Positions 1 to 8,082 of a stretch of 53,051 nucleotides of DNA are shown one piece after another. The notes beneath the pieces are model-generated. The model saw nothing but the letters and a program-made list of their open reading frames with translations, had not been told where the DNA came from and did not search any database. The stretch spans positions 1-53,051 of the forward strand of contig JABRVW010000142.1 of NCBI GenBank assembly GCA_039961715.1, written 5' to 3'. A program made the translations under genes and the position numbers. Each line of letters begins with the position of its first letter. Position 1 is the first letter of the stretch. Source of the stretch: JACQPU01 sp039961715. GTDB taxonomy: Bacteria; Bacteroidota; Ignavibacteria; UBA10030.

Positions 1-574
1 CCACTATCGGTACGGGAAGATGCGACATCTCAAACAGATTTCTTGCAATCGCTTCGGCCTGCCCTCTCTCTTCGGCTTCGATTCCCGGATAGGCTCCCGG
101 CGTGTCCAACAGCGTAACGATCGGCTTGTTGAACTTGGCGGCCAGCTCCATGAGTCTCAACGCCTTTCGGTATCCTTCGGGGTTCGGCATGCCGAAGTTC
201 CGGTAGAGGTTCGATTTCGTATCCCTCCCCTTCTGCTGTCCGATCAGCATGATTGTTCTCCCATCCAGCCTCCCGAATCCTCCCACCACGGCCTTGTCGT
301 CGCCAAACCGCCGATCTCCGTGCATTTCGACGAAGTCTGTCAGCATGTGCTGTACATAATCGAGCGTGTACGGCCGCTCCGGATGCCGCGCCAACTGCAC
401 ACGCTGCCAGCGGCTCAGGCTTGTGAAGATGCTTTCACGTAGTTGATTCACTTTCTTTTCCAAGGTTGTAATCTCATCCGCAATGTCGAGGTTATCCGAG
501 TACTTCCTCATCTCCTCGATCTTCTGCTCCAACTCAATGATGGGTTTCTCAAACTCCAGTATCGTTTTTGCCAT
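1..574 (-). CDS. accA: Acetyl-CoA carboxylase carboxyltransferase subunit alpha (partial, 3' end outside window)
   Basis: Alpha subunit of the carboxyltransferase that moves CO2 from carboxybiotin to acetyl-CoA, making malonyl-CoA for fatty-acid synthesis. About 191 N-terminal codons are present and the rest lies beyond the left edge. The N-terminal helical region (MAKTILEFEKPIIELEQKIE) is followed by family signatures such as GDRRFGDDKAVVGGFGR, GQQKGRDTKSN and LLDTPGAYPGIEAEERGQAE. The ATG at 574 has a strong Shine-Dalgarno (AAGGAGGT, about 6 nt upstream) lying inside the 3' end of the preceding glycosyltransferase gene, whose stop is only 3 nt away. This couples accA to the polysaccharide operon. 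Its partner accD is 20 kb away (20942-21781). Identification is secure; only its operon membership is unusual. Confidence 0.96.
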   Translation of the reverse strand, partial: MAKTILEFEKPIIELEQKIEEMRKYSDNLDIADEITTLEKKVNQLRESIFTSLSRWQRVQLARHPERPYTLDYVQHMLTDFVEMHGDRRFGDDKAVVGGFGRLDGRTIMLIGQQKGRDTKSNLYRNFGMPNPEGYRKALRLMELAAKFNKPIVTLLDTPGAYPGIEAEERGQAEAIARNLFEMSHLPVPIV

Positions 575-577
575 TCC

Positions 578-2620
578 CTACCTCCTTCGCTCATGCGTAC
601 CGTCCATTGTTGCCCTGACTCCGATCAGGGTCTCCAGCAGGATCTCCAGGTCCAACCAGATGGATTGGTGCCGCGCATAGGAAACGGCGTACCGGCTGAT
701 TTCTTCCGCGGTCAACTCGCGGCCTCGCTGGAGCTGAACAAGGCCTGTAAGTCCGGGTTTGCCCAGGTTCACCGGTGACGCGGGCAAGCCATTCTGCGAG
801 AAGAGGGCCATCGCCGAGTCGGGAGGGCCGACAAGGCTCTTTCGGCCTCTCAGAACATCGGGGAGGCCGAGAATGAATGTGGACGTTGAAGAACCGCTGA
901 GGACCGATTTGAAATATACAAAAGGATACACCGAAAGCAAGAGCATCGCGGAGATCCCGATGTCCATCGCACGCTTGATCATCCTGTTCGATTTGCGGTC
1001 GATATTGTTCGAAATCTGCACGAGGGGAACATCCCCGAGTGAATCGATGCCTGCCTTGCCGATCATCACTTCCAGCGTTTCCGGCACAAGATAGTAGTTG
1101 ACCGAACGCTGGCCGGCACGGCTCATCACGGAAAGGATATCCATGAAGGAAAGGCCGTCGGTCGAAAACACGACGTCATGAATTTCATAATCCCGGACAA
1201 GCTTTCCGACGTTGTCCATGCTTCCAAGGATGGGCGTGCCGTCCAGCCTCTCCCCGATTCTCCTCCATCCCCGGTCCACAAAACCGATCACCGAACGGCC
1301 CTCGGCCGATTGATCCAGGCGCTTTTTGAGGGTCCGCGCGGACCGTCCCGTTCCGACAATGAGAACCCGGCGGTCGAACGGAAAGCCGTGCGGGTTGCGG
1401 AGACGAACGAGGAGCCGCCAGCCGGGCAGGAGGATCATCGTGAGCGCTCCCGAGAGAACGATCACCAGCCTGCTGAAGGCATAGTCCTTGAAGAAGGCGA
1501 CCAGGGCTGAAACGAAAACATAACTGGCGAAGACCACGACCGCGGTTCGGGACACCGAGAACGGATGGCGAACATACACGCCGGAGAGGTACATTCCAGT
1601 TGTGATGAGAAGAGCCGGTACAGTGTACACAGCGGGATAGGCATAGGCCGGAAAATAGAACACTTGACCCATGCGGATAAATTCCGCGATCATGAGGCTC
1701 AGAATGATCAGCGCGACGTCAAGGACAGCATGCCGCATCGGCCGAAAAGCGTTTCTGGCCGCGGCGAGGCGCGACGAGAGCACAATCCCCAGACGGAGGA
1801 GCGCATGCAGCAGCAGCGAACCCCGCAGGTGCTTTGCGACATAGACATGCATGGCATCGTAGAACATCCGAACTTCATCGATGGAACTGCGCCGCGTGCT
1901 CTCACCCTTGTAATGAATGATGCGGGTCGATGACACATAGTACGTTTTCCACCCGGCCTGTTTGATCCTGTAGCACCAGTCCAAATCCTCCCCGTACATA
2001 AAGAAAGCCTCATCCAGTCCGCCGACGGCTTCGTACGCCTCGCGGCGCACCATCATAAACGAGCCGCTGACGGCATCGACCTCGTATGTTTCGTCGGCGC
2101 TCAGGTAGGTCAGGTTATACCGTCCGAACAGCCTCGATCGCGGAAAGAGGGCGCTCAAACCCGAGATTCTGGTAAAAGCGGTCCACGCGGTGGGAAAGCT
2201 CCGGCGGCAGGCGAGTTGGAACGTGCCGTCGGGATTCAGAATCGTGCATCCCGCGCATCCGGCATCGGGGTGGGTGGAGAAGAAATCGAGCAGAATGCGA
2301 AGAGTATTCTCCTGAACGACAGTGTCAGGATTCATCAAAAGCAGGAAGCGTCCGCGTGCCTGGCGGAGCGCGAGATTGTTTGCGCGGGCGAATCCGACGT
2401 TGGATCGGTTGAGGAGAAGGCGAACCGCGGGGAAGCGGGATCGTACCATGGCCGCGCTGCCGTCATCGGAGGCGTTGTCAACCACAAAGACCTCCGCAGG
2501 GATTCCCTTGAGGGCCCTGAAGAGCGAGGTCAGCGCCTGTTGAAGGAATGCGCGAACATTGTAGTTCACGATGACAACCGACAACAGCGGTTGTCGTGAT
2601 CGTTGTTTGCTAGAGCGCAT
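578..2620 (-). CDS. GT2 glycosyltransferase fused to a degenerate polyprenyl sugar-phosphotransferase
   Basis: A 680-residue fusion. Residues ~12-250 are a GT2 glycosyltransferase of the rhamnosyltransferase type (SVVIVNYN, VVDNASDDGS, LLLMNPDT, GGLDEAFFMYGEDLDWCYR). Residues ~297-400 hold about four membrane helices. Residues ~415-500 are a nucleotide-binding Rossmann domain (RRVLIVGTGRSARTLKKRL, VIGFVDRG) as in WbaP/WcaJ proteins. Residues ~545-665 resemble a bacterial sugar transferase domain, but only its ends remain: the entry helix (RMIKRAMDIGISAMLLL), SLVGPP, and a GLTGLVQL segment. The catalytic core with the usual DEVPQ-type motif is missing. The GT2 half is therefore probably active, while the phosphotransferase half is likely inactive or an anchor. 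It overlaps the upstream gene by 11 nt and is followed 3 nt later by accA. Specificity cannot be inferred. Confidence 0.9.
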   Translation of the reverse strand: MRSSKQRSRQPLLSVVIVNYNVRAFLQQALTSLFRALKGIPAEVFVVDNASDDGSAAMVRSRFPAVRLLLNRSNVGFARANNLALRQARGRFLLLMNPDTVVQENTLRILLDFFSTHPDAGCAGCTILNPDGTFQLACRRSFPTAWTAFTRISGLSALFPRSRLFGRYNLTYLSADETYEVDAVSGSFMMVRREAYEAVGGLDEAFFMYGEDLDWCYRIKQAGWKTYYVSSTRIIHYKGESTRRSSIDEVRMFYDAMHVYVAKHLRGSLLLHALLRLGIVLSSRLAAARNAFRPMRHAVLDVALIILSLMIAEFIRMGQVFYFPAYAYPAVYTVPALLITTGMYLSGVYVRHPFSVSRTAVVVFASYVFVSALVAFFKDYAFSRLVIVLSGALTMILLPGWRLLVRLRNPHGFPFDRRVLIVGTGRSARTLKKRLDQSAEGRSVIGFVDRGWRRIGERLDGTPILGSMDNVGKLVRDYEIHDVVFSTDGLSFMDILSVMSRAGQRSVNYYLVPETLEVMIGKAGIDSLGDVPLVQISNNIDRKSNRMIKRAMDIGISAMLLLSVYPFVYFKSVLSGSSTSTFILGLPDVLRGRKSLVGPPDSAMALFSQNGLPASPVNLGKPGLTGLVQLQRGRELTAEEISRYAVSYARHQSIWLDLEILLETLIGVRATMDGTHERRR

Positions 2621-3326
2621 GGAAGAAGCTCTTGAACTTCAGCTTCCACACCAGCCACGCGGCTTCGTACACGATGTTTCGGGACATTTTCGACACGCCC
2701 ACGCGGCGGTCGACGAAGACAATGGGGATCTCGCAGACGCGGAATCCCTTTTTCCATGCAATGAAGGTTGTTTCGATCTGGAAGGCGTATCCGTTGGAGT
2801 GGATGGCGTCAAGGTTGATCGCTTCCAGTACGGTGCGACGATAGCACTTGAATCCCCCGGTTGCATCGCGCACCGGCATGCCGGTGATGTACCGGGTGTA
2901 CACGTTCGCCATGAAGCTCAGCATCAGCCTCTTCATGGGCCAGTTGACCACGTTGACGCCGGAAACGTAGCGGGATCCGATGACCAGATCGCATTGTTCG
3001 CCTTGTTTGAGCATGCGCGGAAGCTCGTTGGGATCGTGTGAAAGGTCAGCGTCCATTTCGAACACAAACTCGTAGTCCCGCGCCAGAGCGAACTTGAATC
3101 CCTCGACATATGCCGTCCCAAGCCCAAGCTTTGCCTTTCGCTCGATCAAATGGACGCGGGGATTGCTCTCCTGCAAAAGCCTGACAAGGCCCGCTGTGCC
3201 GTCCGGGGAATTATCATCCACCACCAGCACCTCGAAGTGTGCGCCGAGGCCGAGAATCTTCGGAATGATCTCCGGAATGTTGTCCGATTCGTTGTACGTG
3301 GGAATGACAACGAGACAGCGCTTCAT
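2610..3326 (-). CDS. Polyprenol-phosphate mannose synthase-like GT2 (DPM1-like)
   Basis: A 238-residue GT2 protein close to the soluble DPM1 type, which transfers a hexose from a nucleotide sugar to polyprenyl phosphate. Visible motifs are the N-terminal VVIPTYNESDNIPEII, VVDDNSPDGT, the DxD-containing EMDADLSHDPNELPRM, IGSRYVSG, and the acceptor-loop region ATGGFKCYRR and NGYAFQIE. Length matches catalytic-domain-only DPM1 homologues, with no added membrane helices. It overlaps the aminotransferase stop by 4 nt and the next gene by 11 nt, so it is translationally coupled within the polysaccharide operon. It probably supplies a lipid-linked hexose for modification or assembly of the glycan. 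Sugar identity (mannose or glucose) is inference. Confidence 0.9.
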   Translation of the reverse strand: MKRCLVVIPTYNESDNIPEIIPKILGLGAHFEVLVVDDNSPDGTAGLVRLLQESNPRVHLIERKAKLGLGTAYVEGFKFALARDYEFVFEMDADLSHDPNELPRMLKQGEQCDLVIGSRYVSGVNVVNWPMKRLMLSFMANVYTRYITGMPVRDATGGFKCYRRTVLEAINLDAIHSNGYAFQIETTFIAWKKGFRVCEIPIVFVDRRVGVSKMSRNIVYEAAWLVWKLKFKSFFHAL

Positions 3327-4465
3327 GACGTCAAATGCGCGGCAGACCGGGATTCCGCGGCGTCACGCACAGCCGACACGATCGTGGATTGCTGGTCATC
3401 GGTCAGCTCGGTGTGCATGGGGAGGGACAGGACTTCGCGGCATGCCTGTTCGGTTTCGGGAAATGATCCTTCGCCTGTCTCCGGGTGGCGAAAAGCGGCC
3501 TGCAAGTGAAGAGGAATGGGATAATAGATGGCGTGGGGAATCTTGCGGCGGGTCAGCGCGTCCACAACCGCCTGTCTCCGGGAAACCCTGATGGTGTACT
3601 GATGATACACATGCCGCCCGTACGGCGCTTCAAACGGCACGATGATCCCCGATCCCTCGAAAAGCTCATTGTACCTGACCGCTGCCCTCCGCCGCTCATC
3701 ACACCATCGATCGAGATACTTCAGCTTCACCTGAAGAACGGCGGCCTGGATGGTGTCCAATCGGCTGTTCACTCCGAGGATGTCATGATAGTAGCGCACC
3801 CTGGAGCCATGGACAATGATCATTCGAACCTTTTCCGCAACCGCATCGTCGTTGGTGACAACCATGCCGGCATCGCCGAACGCGCCGAGGTTCTTGCTGG
3901 GGAAGAAGCTGATGGCCCCCATGAGGCCGATTCCTCCCACTTTGCGGCCTTTGTACTCTGCTCCCATCGCCTGGGCTGTATCCTCGATCACTGGAATCCC
4001 GTGCTTCCTGGCGATTTCCATGATCGGATCCATATCCGCCGCCTGGCCGTAGAGATGAACGGGAATGATCGCCCTGGTTTTCGGGGTCAGCGCTTCCTCG
4101 AGCCTGGCGGGATCTATGTTGAACGTGCGGGGATCGATGTCTGCGTACACGGGACGTGCCCCCAGAAGCGCGATCGTTTCTGTCGTCGCCACAAACGTGA
4201 ACGGCGTCGTTACCACGTCATCCCCGGGACCGATCCCGAGCGCCATCATCGCCACCTGGAGGGCATCGGTGCCGGAAGCACACCCGATGGCATGCTTCAC
4301 ACCGAGATAAGCCGCGGATGCCTTCTCGAACTCCGTGACTTCCCTCCCCAGAATGAATTGTCCGGAATCGAGCACGCGATGGATGGCCTCATCGATCTCT
4401 TCCTTGATCTTCCGGTACTGGCCGACCACATCGACCATGTGGATTTGATCTGATTGCATGATCAT
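3323..4465 (-). CDS. DegT/DnrJ/EryC1/StrS aminotransferase (WbpE-like)
   Basis: A 380-residue PLP-dependent sugar aminotransferase, which converts a keto group of a nucleotide sugar to an amino group. Family features are all present: ASGTDAL near the N terminus, the EDTAQAMGA block (Asp162 region), and the Schiff-base lysine in SFFPSKNLGAFGDAG (Lys191). VNSRLDTIQAAVL and a C-terminal HAIYYPIPLHLQ follow. The overall pattern is closest to WbpE-type enzymes acting on UDP-3-keto hexuronates, but dTDP-3-keto-6-deoxyhexose aminotransferases look similar. rfbB and an RmlC-like cupin in the same operon make a dTDP-amino-deoxysugar product possible. The start at 4465 reads MIMQSDQ; an internal ATG two codons later is equally possible. 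Its stop overlaps the next gene by 4 nt. Confidence 0.93.
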   Translation of the reverse strand: MIMQSDQIHMVDVVGQYRKIKEEIDEAIHRVLDSGQFILGREVTEFEKASAAYLGVKHAIGCASGTDALQVAMMALGIGPGDDVVTTPFTFVATTETIALLGARPVYADIDPRTFNIDPARLEEALTPKTRAIIPVHLYGQAADMDPIMEIARKHGIPVIEDTAQAMGAEYKGRKVGGIGLMGAISFFPSKNLGAFGDAGMVVTNDDAVAEKVRMIIVHGSRVRYYHDILGVNSRLDTIQAAVLQVKLKYLDRWCDERRRAAVRYNELFEGSGIIVPFEAPYGRHVYHQYTIRVSRRQAVVDALTRRKIPHAIYYPIPLHLQAAFRHPETGEGSFPETEQACREVLSLPMHTELTDDQQSTIVSAVRDAAESRSAAHLTS

Positions 4466-4484
4466 GGCTCCATGCCGTCTCGGT

Positions 4485-5879
4485 TCATCCTTGCCCTTTT
4501 CCCCGGATCAAAACATATAATGTATTAAAAAGTATCTTCAAATCCATCCGCCAGGACATGTTCTCGATGTAGAACAGATCGTATTTGAGTTTCGTGCGCA
4601 CGTCCTCAACCGACTGGTCGTACCGGTATTTGATTTGCGCCCAGCCGGTCATGCCCGGTCTGACGCGCAGGCGGCGTCGATAGAACGGGAGTTCTTTTTC
4701 AAGCTTCTCGACAAAGTACGCCCGCTCGGGGCGGGGTCCCACGAGGCTCATGTGTCCGACCAGCACATTGATGAACTGCGGCACCTCATCGATGTGTACT
4801 CGCCGGATGATCCTGCCGACGCGTGTCACCCGTGGATCGTTTCGCTCCGCCCACATCGGCCCGGAGAGGCTTTCGGCGTCCGCCCGCATGGACCTGAACT
4901 TCAGCATCGTGAACTTTTCGCCGTTGCGCCCGACACGTACCTGACGATAGAACACCGGCCCGGGCGAATCCAGAACGATCGCCAGGGCAACAAGCATCCA
5001 GAGGGGACCGCCGGCCGCGAGGACAACCAGGGAGACGAGAACATCCGTCATCCGTTTCATCGTCTCTTCCCACGGCTTCATGATCTCCGGCGTCACCTCG
5101 ATCAGCGGGAATCCATAGATCGAGTTCATCCTGGCCTGCCCGCTGACGATGTCATACAAATCCGGAATGATCTTCATTCCGACCTCCCGTCCATTGCAGT
5201 AACGGATGATCTCCAAAAGCTGATCGTGATCCGTTGAATCGAGCCCCACCAGAACTTCCGTAGCCGTATGGCGGTCAAGAAGCCCGGGAAGGCTTTTCGT
5301 GGATCCAACGACCGGAATGCCCCGGTAGTCAAGCTTGCGTTTCCGCACCCTCCTTGGGGTGACAAATCCCACCACGTGATAGCCCAATGCCGGATACTTC
5401 AAAACCATGTCGCATAGATCGAAAGCCTTCTTCGACCATCCGACGATCAACGTGTTCCGCGCGCCGATGCCTGCTTCCAAAAGGCGCTTCTGGAGCGCTC
5501 GCACAACGAGCCTTCCGGCACTCACGAGCATGAACAGAATGAGCCAGTACACCACGATCCATCCGCGCGTGGATCCCGCATCGGGCTGGTCATTCAGGAA
5601 CTCCAGGAAAAACAAGAAGAGCGATCCGAGGACGGTGGCGCGGAAAATCGTCAGAACCTCGTCAAGACGCGACTGAGCGTACCAATGGCGATAGAGGCCA
5701 AAGAGAAAAAACCACACGAGCCAGTACCCGTACCTCATGGCCATGGAAACCCAGAAATTCTCAGTCGGATCCGCCTGGCTTCCAGGCCGCCACAGGGAGG
5801 AGAGGAGAAAGGCCAGGTTGAGGGTCAGAAAATCCAGGGTCAGCAGGACGATGCGGTCGATTCTCTTGTGCATGAACAA
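4485..5879 (-). CDS. Undecaprenyl-phosphate sugar phosphotransferase (WbaP/WcaJ type)
   Basis: A 464-residue polyprenyl glycosylphosphotransferase. It starts glycan repeat assembly by transferring a sugar-1-phosphate to undecaprenyl phosphate at the inner membrane. N-terminal residues ~10-130 give four membrane helices. A Rossmann-type domain follows (NTLIVGWSKKAFDL, VVGFVTPRR). Then comes an intact catalytic domain: KRMTDVLVSLVVL membrane entry, PVFYRQVRVGRNGEKF, MLKFRSMRADAE, the catalytic HIDEVPQFINVL, SLVGPRPERAYFVE, and RVRPGMTGWAQI. This is the complete counterpart of the degenerate domain in 578-2620, so the operon has one plausible initiating enzyme. It is separated by 3 nt from the upstream GT2 gene. 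The sugar cannot be deduced from sequence. Confidence 0.95.
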   Translation of the reverse strand: MFMHKRIDRIVLLTLDFLTLNLAFLLSSLWRPGSQADPTENFWVSMAMRYGYWLVWFFLFGLYRHWYAQSRLDEVLTIFRATVLGSLFLFFLEFLNDQPDAGSTRGWIVVYWLILFMLVSAGRLVVRALQKRLLEAGIGARNTLIVGWSKKAFDLCDMVLKYPALGYHVVGFVTPRRVRKRKLDYRGIPVVGSTKSLPGLLDRHTATEVLVGLDSTDHDQLLEIIRYCNGREVGMKIIPDLYDIVSGQARMNSIYGFPLIEVTPEIMKPWEETMKRMTDVLVSLVVLAAGGPLWMLVALAIVLDSPGPVFYRQVRVGRNGEKFTMLKFRSMRADAESLSGPMWAERNDPRVTRVGRIIRRVHIDEVPQFINVLVGHMSLVGPRPERAYFVEKLEKELPFYRRRLRVRPGMTGWAQIKYRYDQSVEDVRTKLKYDLFYIENMSWRMDLKILFNTLYVLIRGKGQG

Positions 5880-5882
5880 ATC

Positions 5883-7019
5883 CTAACGATCGACTTCCCA
5901 AGCGAGGCTCTGTGAACCGGAGATCGATTTCACAAGGCCAACAACCAACGCCGCGTTCACCGCGAGAAAGTAATAGGGGAGGATGACAACCGGTGTACGG
6001 ACATTCCAGCGTTCACCCACAAAGCCAATGAATGCCAGCATGACGAACGCAGCCTCCGCGTAGAGAACTGTGGCATACGCTCCGCCGGCGCGAGAGAGCA
6101 CGGCTGTGGCAATTCCCAACGCCAGAAGGGCAAGGGGAACAGACCACCGGATGATCTTGTGTGACCAGAGCGCAAAAGCCGCAAACCCCCTGGCGGGATT
6201 CAGCAGGGAACGAACGTACCGGAGGGCGTTGAAGTTCTGGGCCCCGATTCTCACTTTCCTGCGAAACTCCCTGCGCACAGTTTCTTCCGCCGTCTCCAGG
6301 GCAACAGCGTCGGGCACATACTCCACGCGATATCCCTGCTGGAAAATCACCATCGGAATGACGAAATCATCTGCCACCGCACGATCCAGCGGCAACGGGC
6401 GGTACAACGAGCGCCTGATCGCATAGACACCCCCCGTGGCTCCAACAAGCGTACCCACGCGGCTTTCCAGACGTTTCACCAGCGTCTCATATTGCCAATA
6501 GAGAGACTCGCCGATGTTTCCCGAGCTCGTCAATACAAGCTCCCCCGACGCGGCTCCAACATCAGGGTCGGAAAAAGGCCTCACGAGGTTTTGGAGCGTG
6601 TCGACGCGGAACAGCGAATTGGCGTCCGAGAACACCACGAGATCGCCCCGCGCTTTTCCGACGAGATCGTTCAATACAGCAGCCTTTCCCCGCCGCTCAG
6701 GGAAGACAAAGATTTTCATGCCTTCGAACTGGTTGGCCCGGAGCAGATCCACCGTCCCATCGGTCGACCCGTCCGAACCCACAAGAATCTCCAGCTTCCC
6801 GGCTGGATATGCAACGTCCTTGAGATTCCGGATCTTCCCCAGGATTCCCTTCTCCTCATTGTACACAGACACGATAAGGGAAACGGAAGGTTCCTGTTCG
6901 TGTTTTCTGTATTGCCTTGATGGCATGAAGAACGCGAGGATTCCCAGAACAACGGGATATCCCACATAGGTATAGATGATGAGAAGCGCTGACATCCAGA
7001 AAACGAGATCGGCTGCCAT
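5883..7019 (-). CDS. Membrane-bound GT2 glycosyltransferase (processive/BcsA-like topology)
   Basis: A 378-residue integral membrane GT2 protein. An N-terminal helix (FWMSALLIIYTYVGYPVVLG) precedes the cytosolic catalytic domain with SLIVSVYNEE, LVGSDGSTDGT, VFSDANSLFR, and VADDFVIPMVIFQQGYRVEY. The family's basic Q/RxxRW-like region is represented by EFRRKVRIGAQN. Three or four C-terminal helices follow. Such proteins extend or elongate surface glycans at the inner membrane. The frame is open further upstream, but the ATG at 7019 is preferred: it starts right at the conserved membrane helix and lies 4 nt after the upstream gene's stop. The upstream extension would be basic, unrelated sequence inside the neighbour. 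It is part of the polysaccharide operon. Confidence 0.9.
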   Translation of the reverse strand: MAADLVFWMSALLIIYTYVGYPVVLGILAFFMPSRQYRKHEQEPSVSLIVSVYNEEKGILGKIRNLKDVAYPAGKLEILVGSDGSTDGTVDLLRANQFEGMKIFVFPERRGKAAVLNDLVGKARGDLVVFSDANSLFRVDTLQNLVRPFSDPDVGAASGELVLTSSGNIGESLYWQYETLVKRLESRVGTLVGATGGVYAIRRSLYRPLPLDRAVADDFVIPMVIFQQGYRVEYVPDAVALETAEETVRREFRRKVRIGAQNFNALRYVRSLLNPARGFAAFALWSHKIIRWSVPLALLALGIATAVLSRAGGAYATVLYAEAAFVMLAFIGFVGERWNVRTPVVILPYYFLAVNAALVVGLVKSISGSQSLAWEVDR

Positions 7020-7023
7020 GCAA

Positions 7024-8082
7024 TCAAAAGTCTCCAAGTCCCATGGTGCGGAACAAATGGCGGAACCGCTGTTCATAGGTATGTTCCGCAAGCGTCCGGC
7101 GACGGCCTTCTTCTTTGACGTGTTTCCTCTCTGCATCGTGCGCCAGATAGTAATGCACTTTTTCCACAAGCTCACGCGGGTCATTCCACACCGCGATCTC
7201 CTTTCCGGGGACGTAGTACTGGTCAAGGCCGTCCGCGGCGGACGTCAGGAGGAATCCTCCGTGCCCGGGAATCTCAAAATTGCGACCCTTGATCTGTGCG
7301 CGGGGTCTGGAGAAAAGCAACCGGCTGGCCGGCATGATTTCACGCGGGGAACGAATCGCGTACGTTCCGTCTGCACGCCGCGAAAGCGCGATCTTTGCAA
7401 TCCCGCGAAGGCTCCATCCGGCAACGCTCCCGGTGAAATTCAGGTTCACCTTCGTTCGCTTGAAAACCTCCACCATCTCCCGTTGCGACAACGGTCCGTT
7501 CTCCCATCCCCTTCCCCACGTCTCGACCCTCAGTCCTCTTGATCGCAGTGTGCTCATCAGGCGTTTGCGGCCGGGGTGCGCCTGGCCCACAAACGACACA
7601 TCGATATCCTCGTCGACGGCGCTCTCCTCCGCTTCATGATGGTTGAATCCCCATTGCGAATGGATCACATTTGCAACACCGACGGCGCGGTATCGGGCCA
7701 CAGCATGTTCGTCCGTCGTTACACACCAGGTGAACAGATGCGCGCGGAACCGGGAAAAGACCTCAAACCTCCACTGATCGTCCCCGAACCAGTTGACGGT
7801 GACGGCACCGCTGTGGCGCGTCAGCCATTGGATGGTTTCAGGAAAAATCTCGTCGCTGTACAGCACAAAGAAAAACAGATCAGGCTTCTGCCCGGCCATG
7901 GCCTGCAGGCGCTGATTCATCCTTCGTCTTCCCTCGGATCGAAGGATCTCGTCATACGGAAAATGGTCCACCTGAACGCCCGGCATGTTCCGAAGCGAAG
8001 GAAGAAAGGTGCGGTACTCGTAACAATCTCCACGACGCGGGTCGCCATAATCGTATCGCATCCCCACATAGACGACCTTCAT
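7024..8082 (-). CDS. CgeB-like glycosyltransferase
   Basis: A 352-residue protein of the CgeB/Glyco_trans_1_2 type with a GT-B fold. The N-terminal half (KVVYVGMRYDYGDPRRG, NWFGDDQWRFE) matches the donor-independent domain. The C-terminal half has DVSFVGQAHPGRKRL, ETWGRGWENGPLS, TKVNLNFTGS, the RNFEIPGHGGFLLT block typical of the family, and EKVHYYLAHDAERKHV. Conserved Asn-Phe-Glu and the trailing H-D-x-E-R region point to an active enzyme. It overlaps the upstream GT4 gene by 4 nt. The acceptor is presumably a lipid-linked oligosaccharide of this operon (inferred from context). Confidence 0.85.
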   Translation of the reverse strand: MKVVYVGMRYDYGDPRRGDCYEYRTFLPSLRNMPGVQVDHFPYDEILRSEGRRRMNQRLQAMAGQKPDLFFFVLYSDEIFPETIQWLTRHSGAVTVNWFGDDQWRFEVFSRFRAHLFTWCVTTDEHAVARYRAVGVANVIHSQWGFNHHEAEESAVDEDIDVSFVGQAHPGRKRLMSTLRSRGLRVETWGRGWENGPLSQREMVEVFKRTKVNLNFTGSVAGWSLRGIAKIALSRRADGTYAIRSPREIMPASRLLFSRPRAQIKGRNFEIPGHGGFLLTSAADGLDQYYVPGKEIAVWNDPRELVEKVHYYLAHDAERKHVKEEGRRRTLAEHTYEQRFRHLFRTMGLGDF

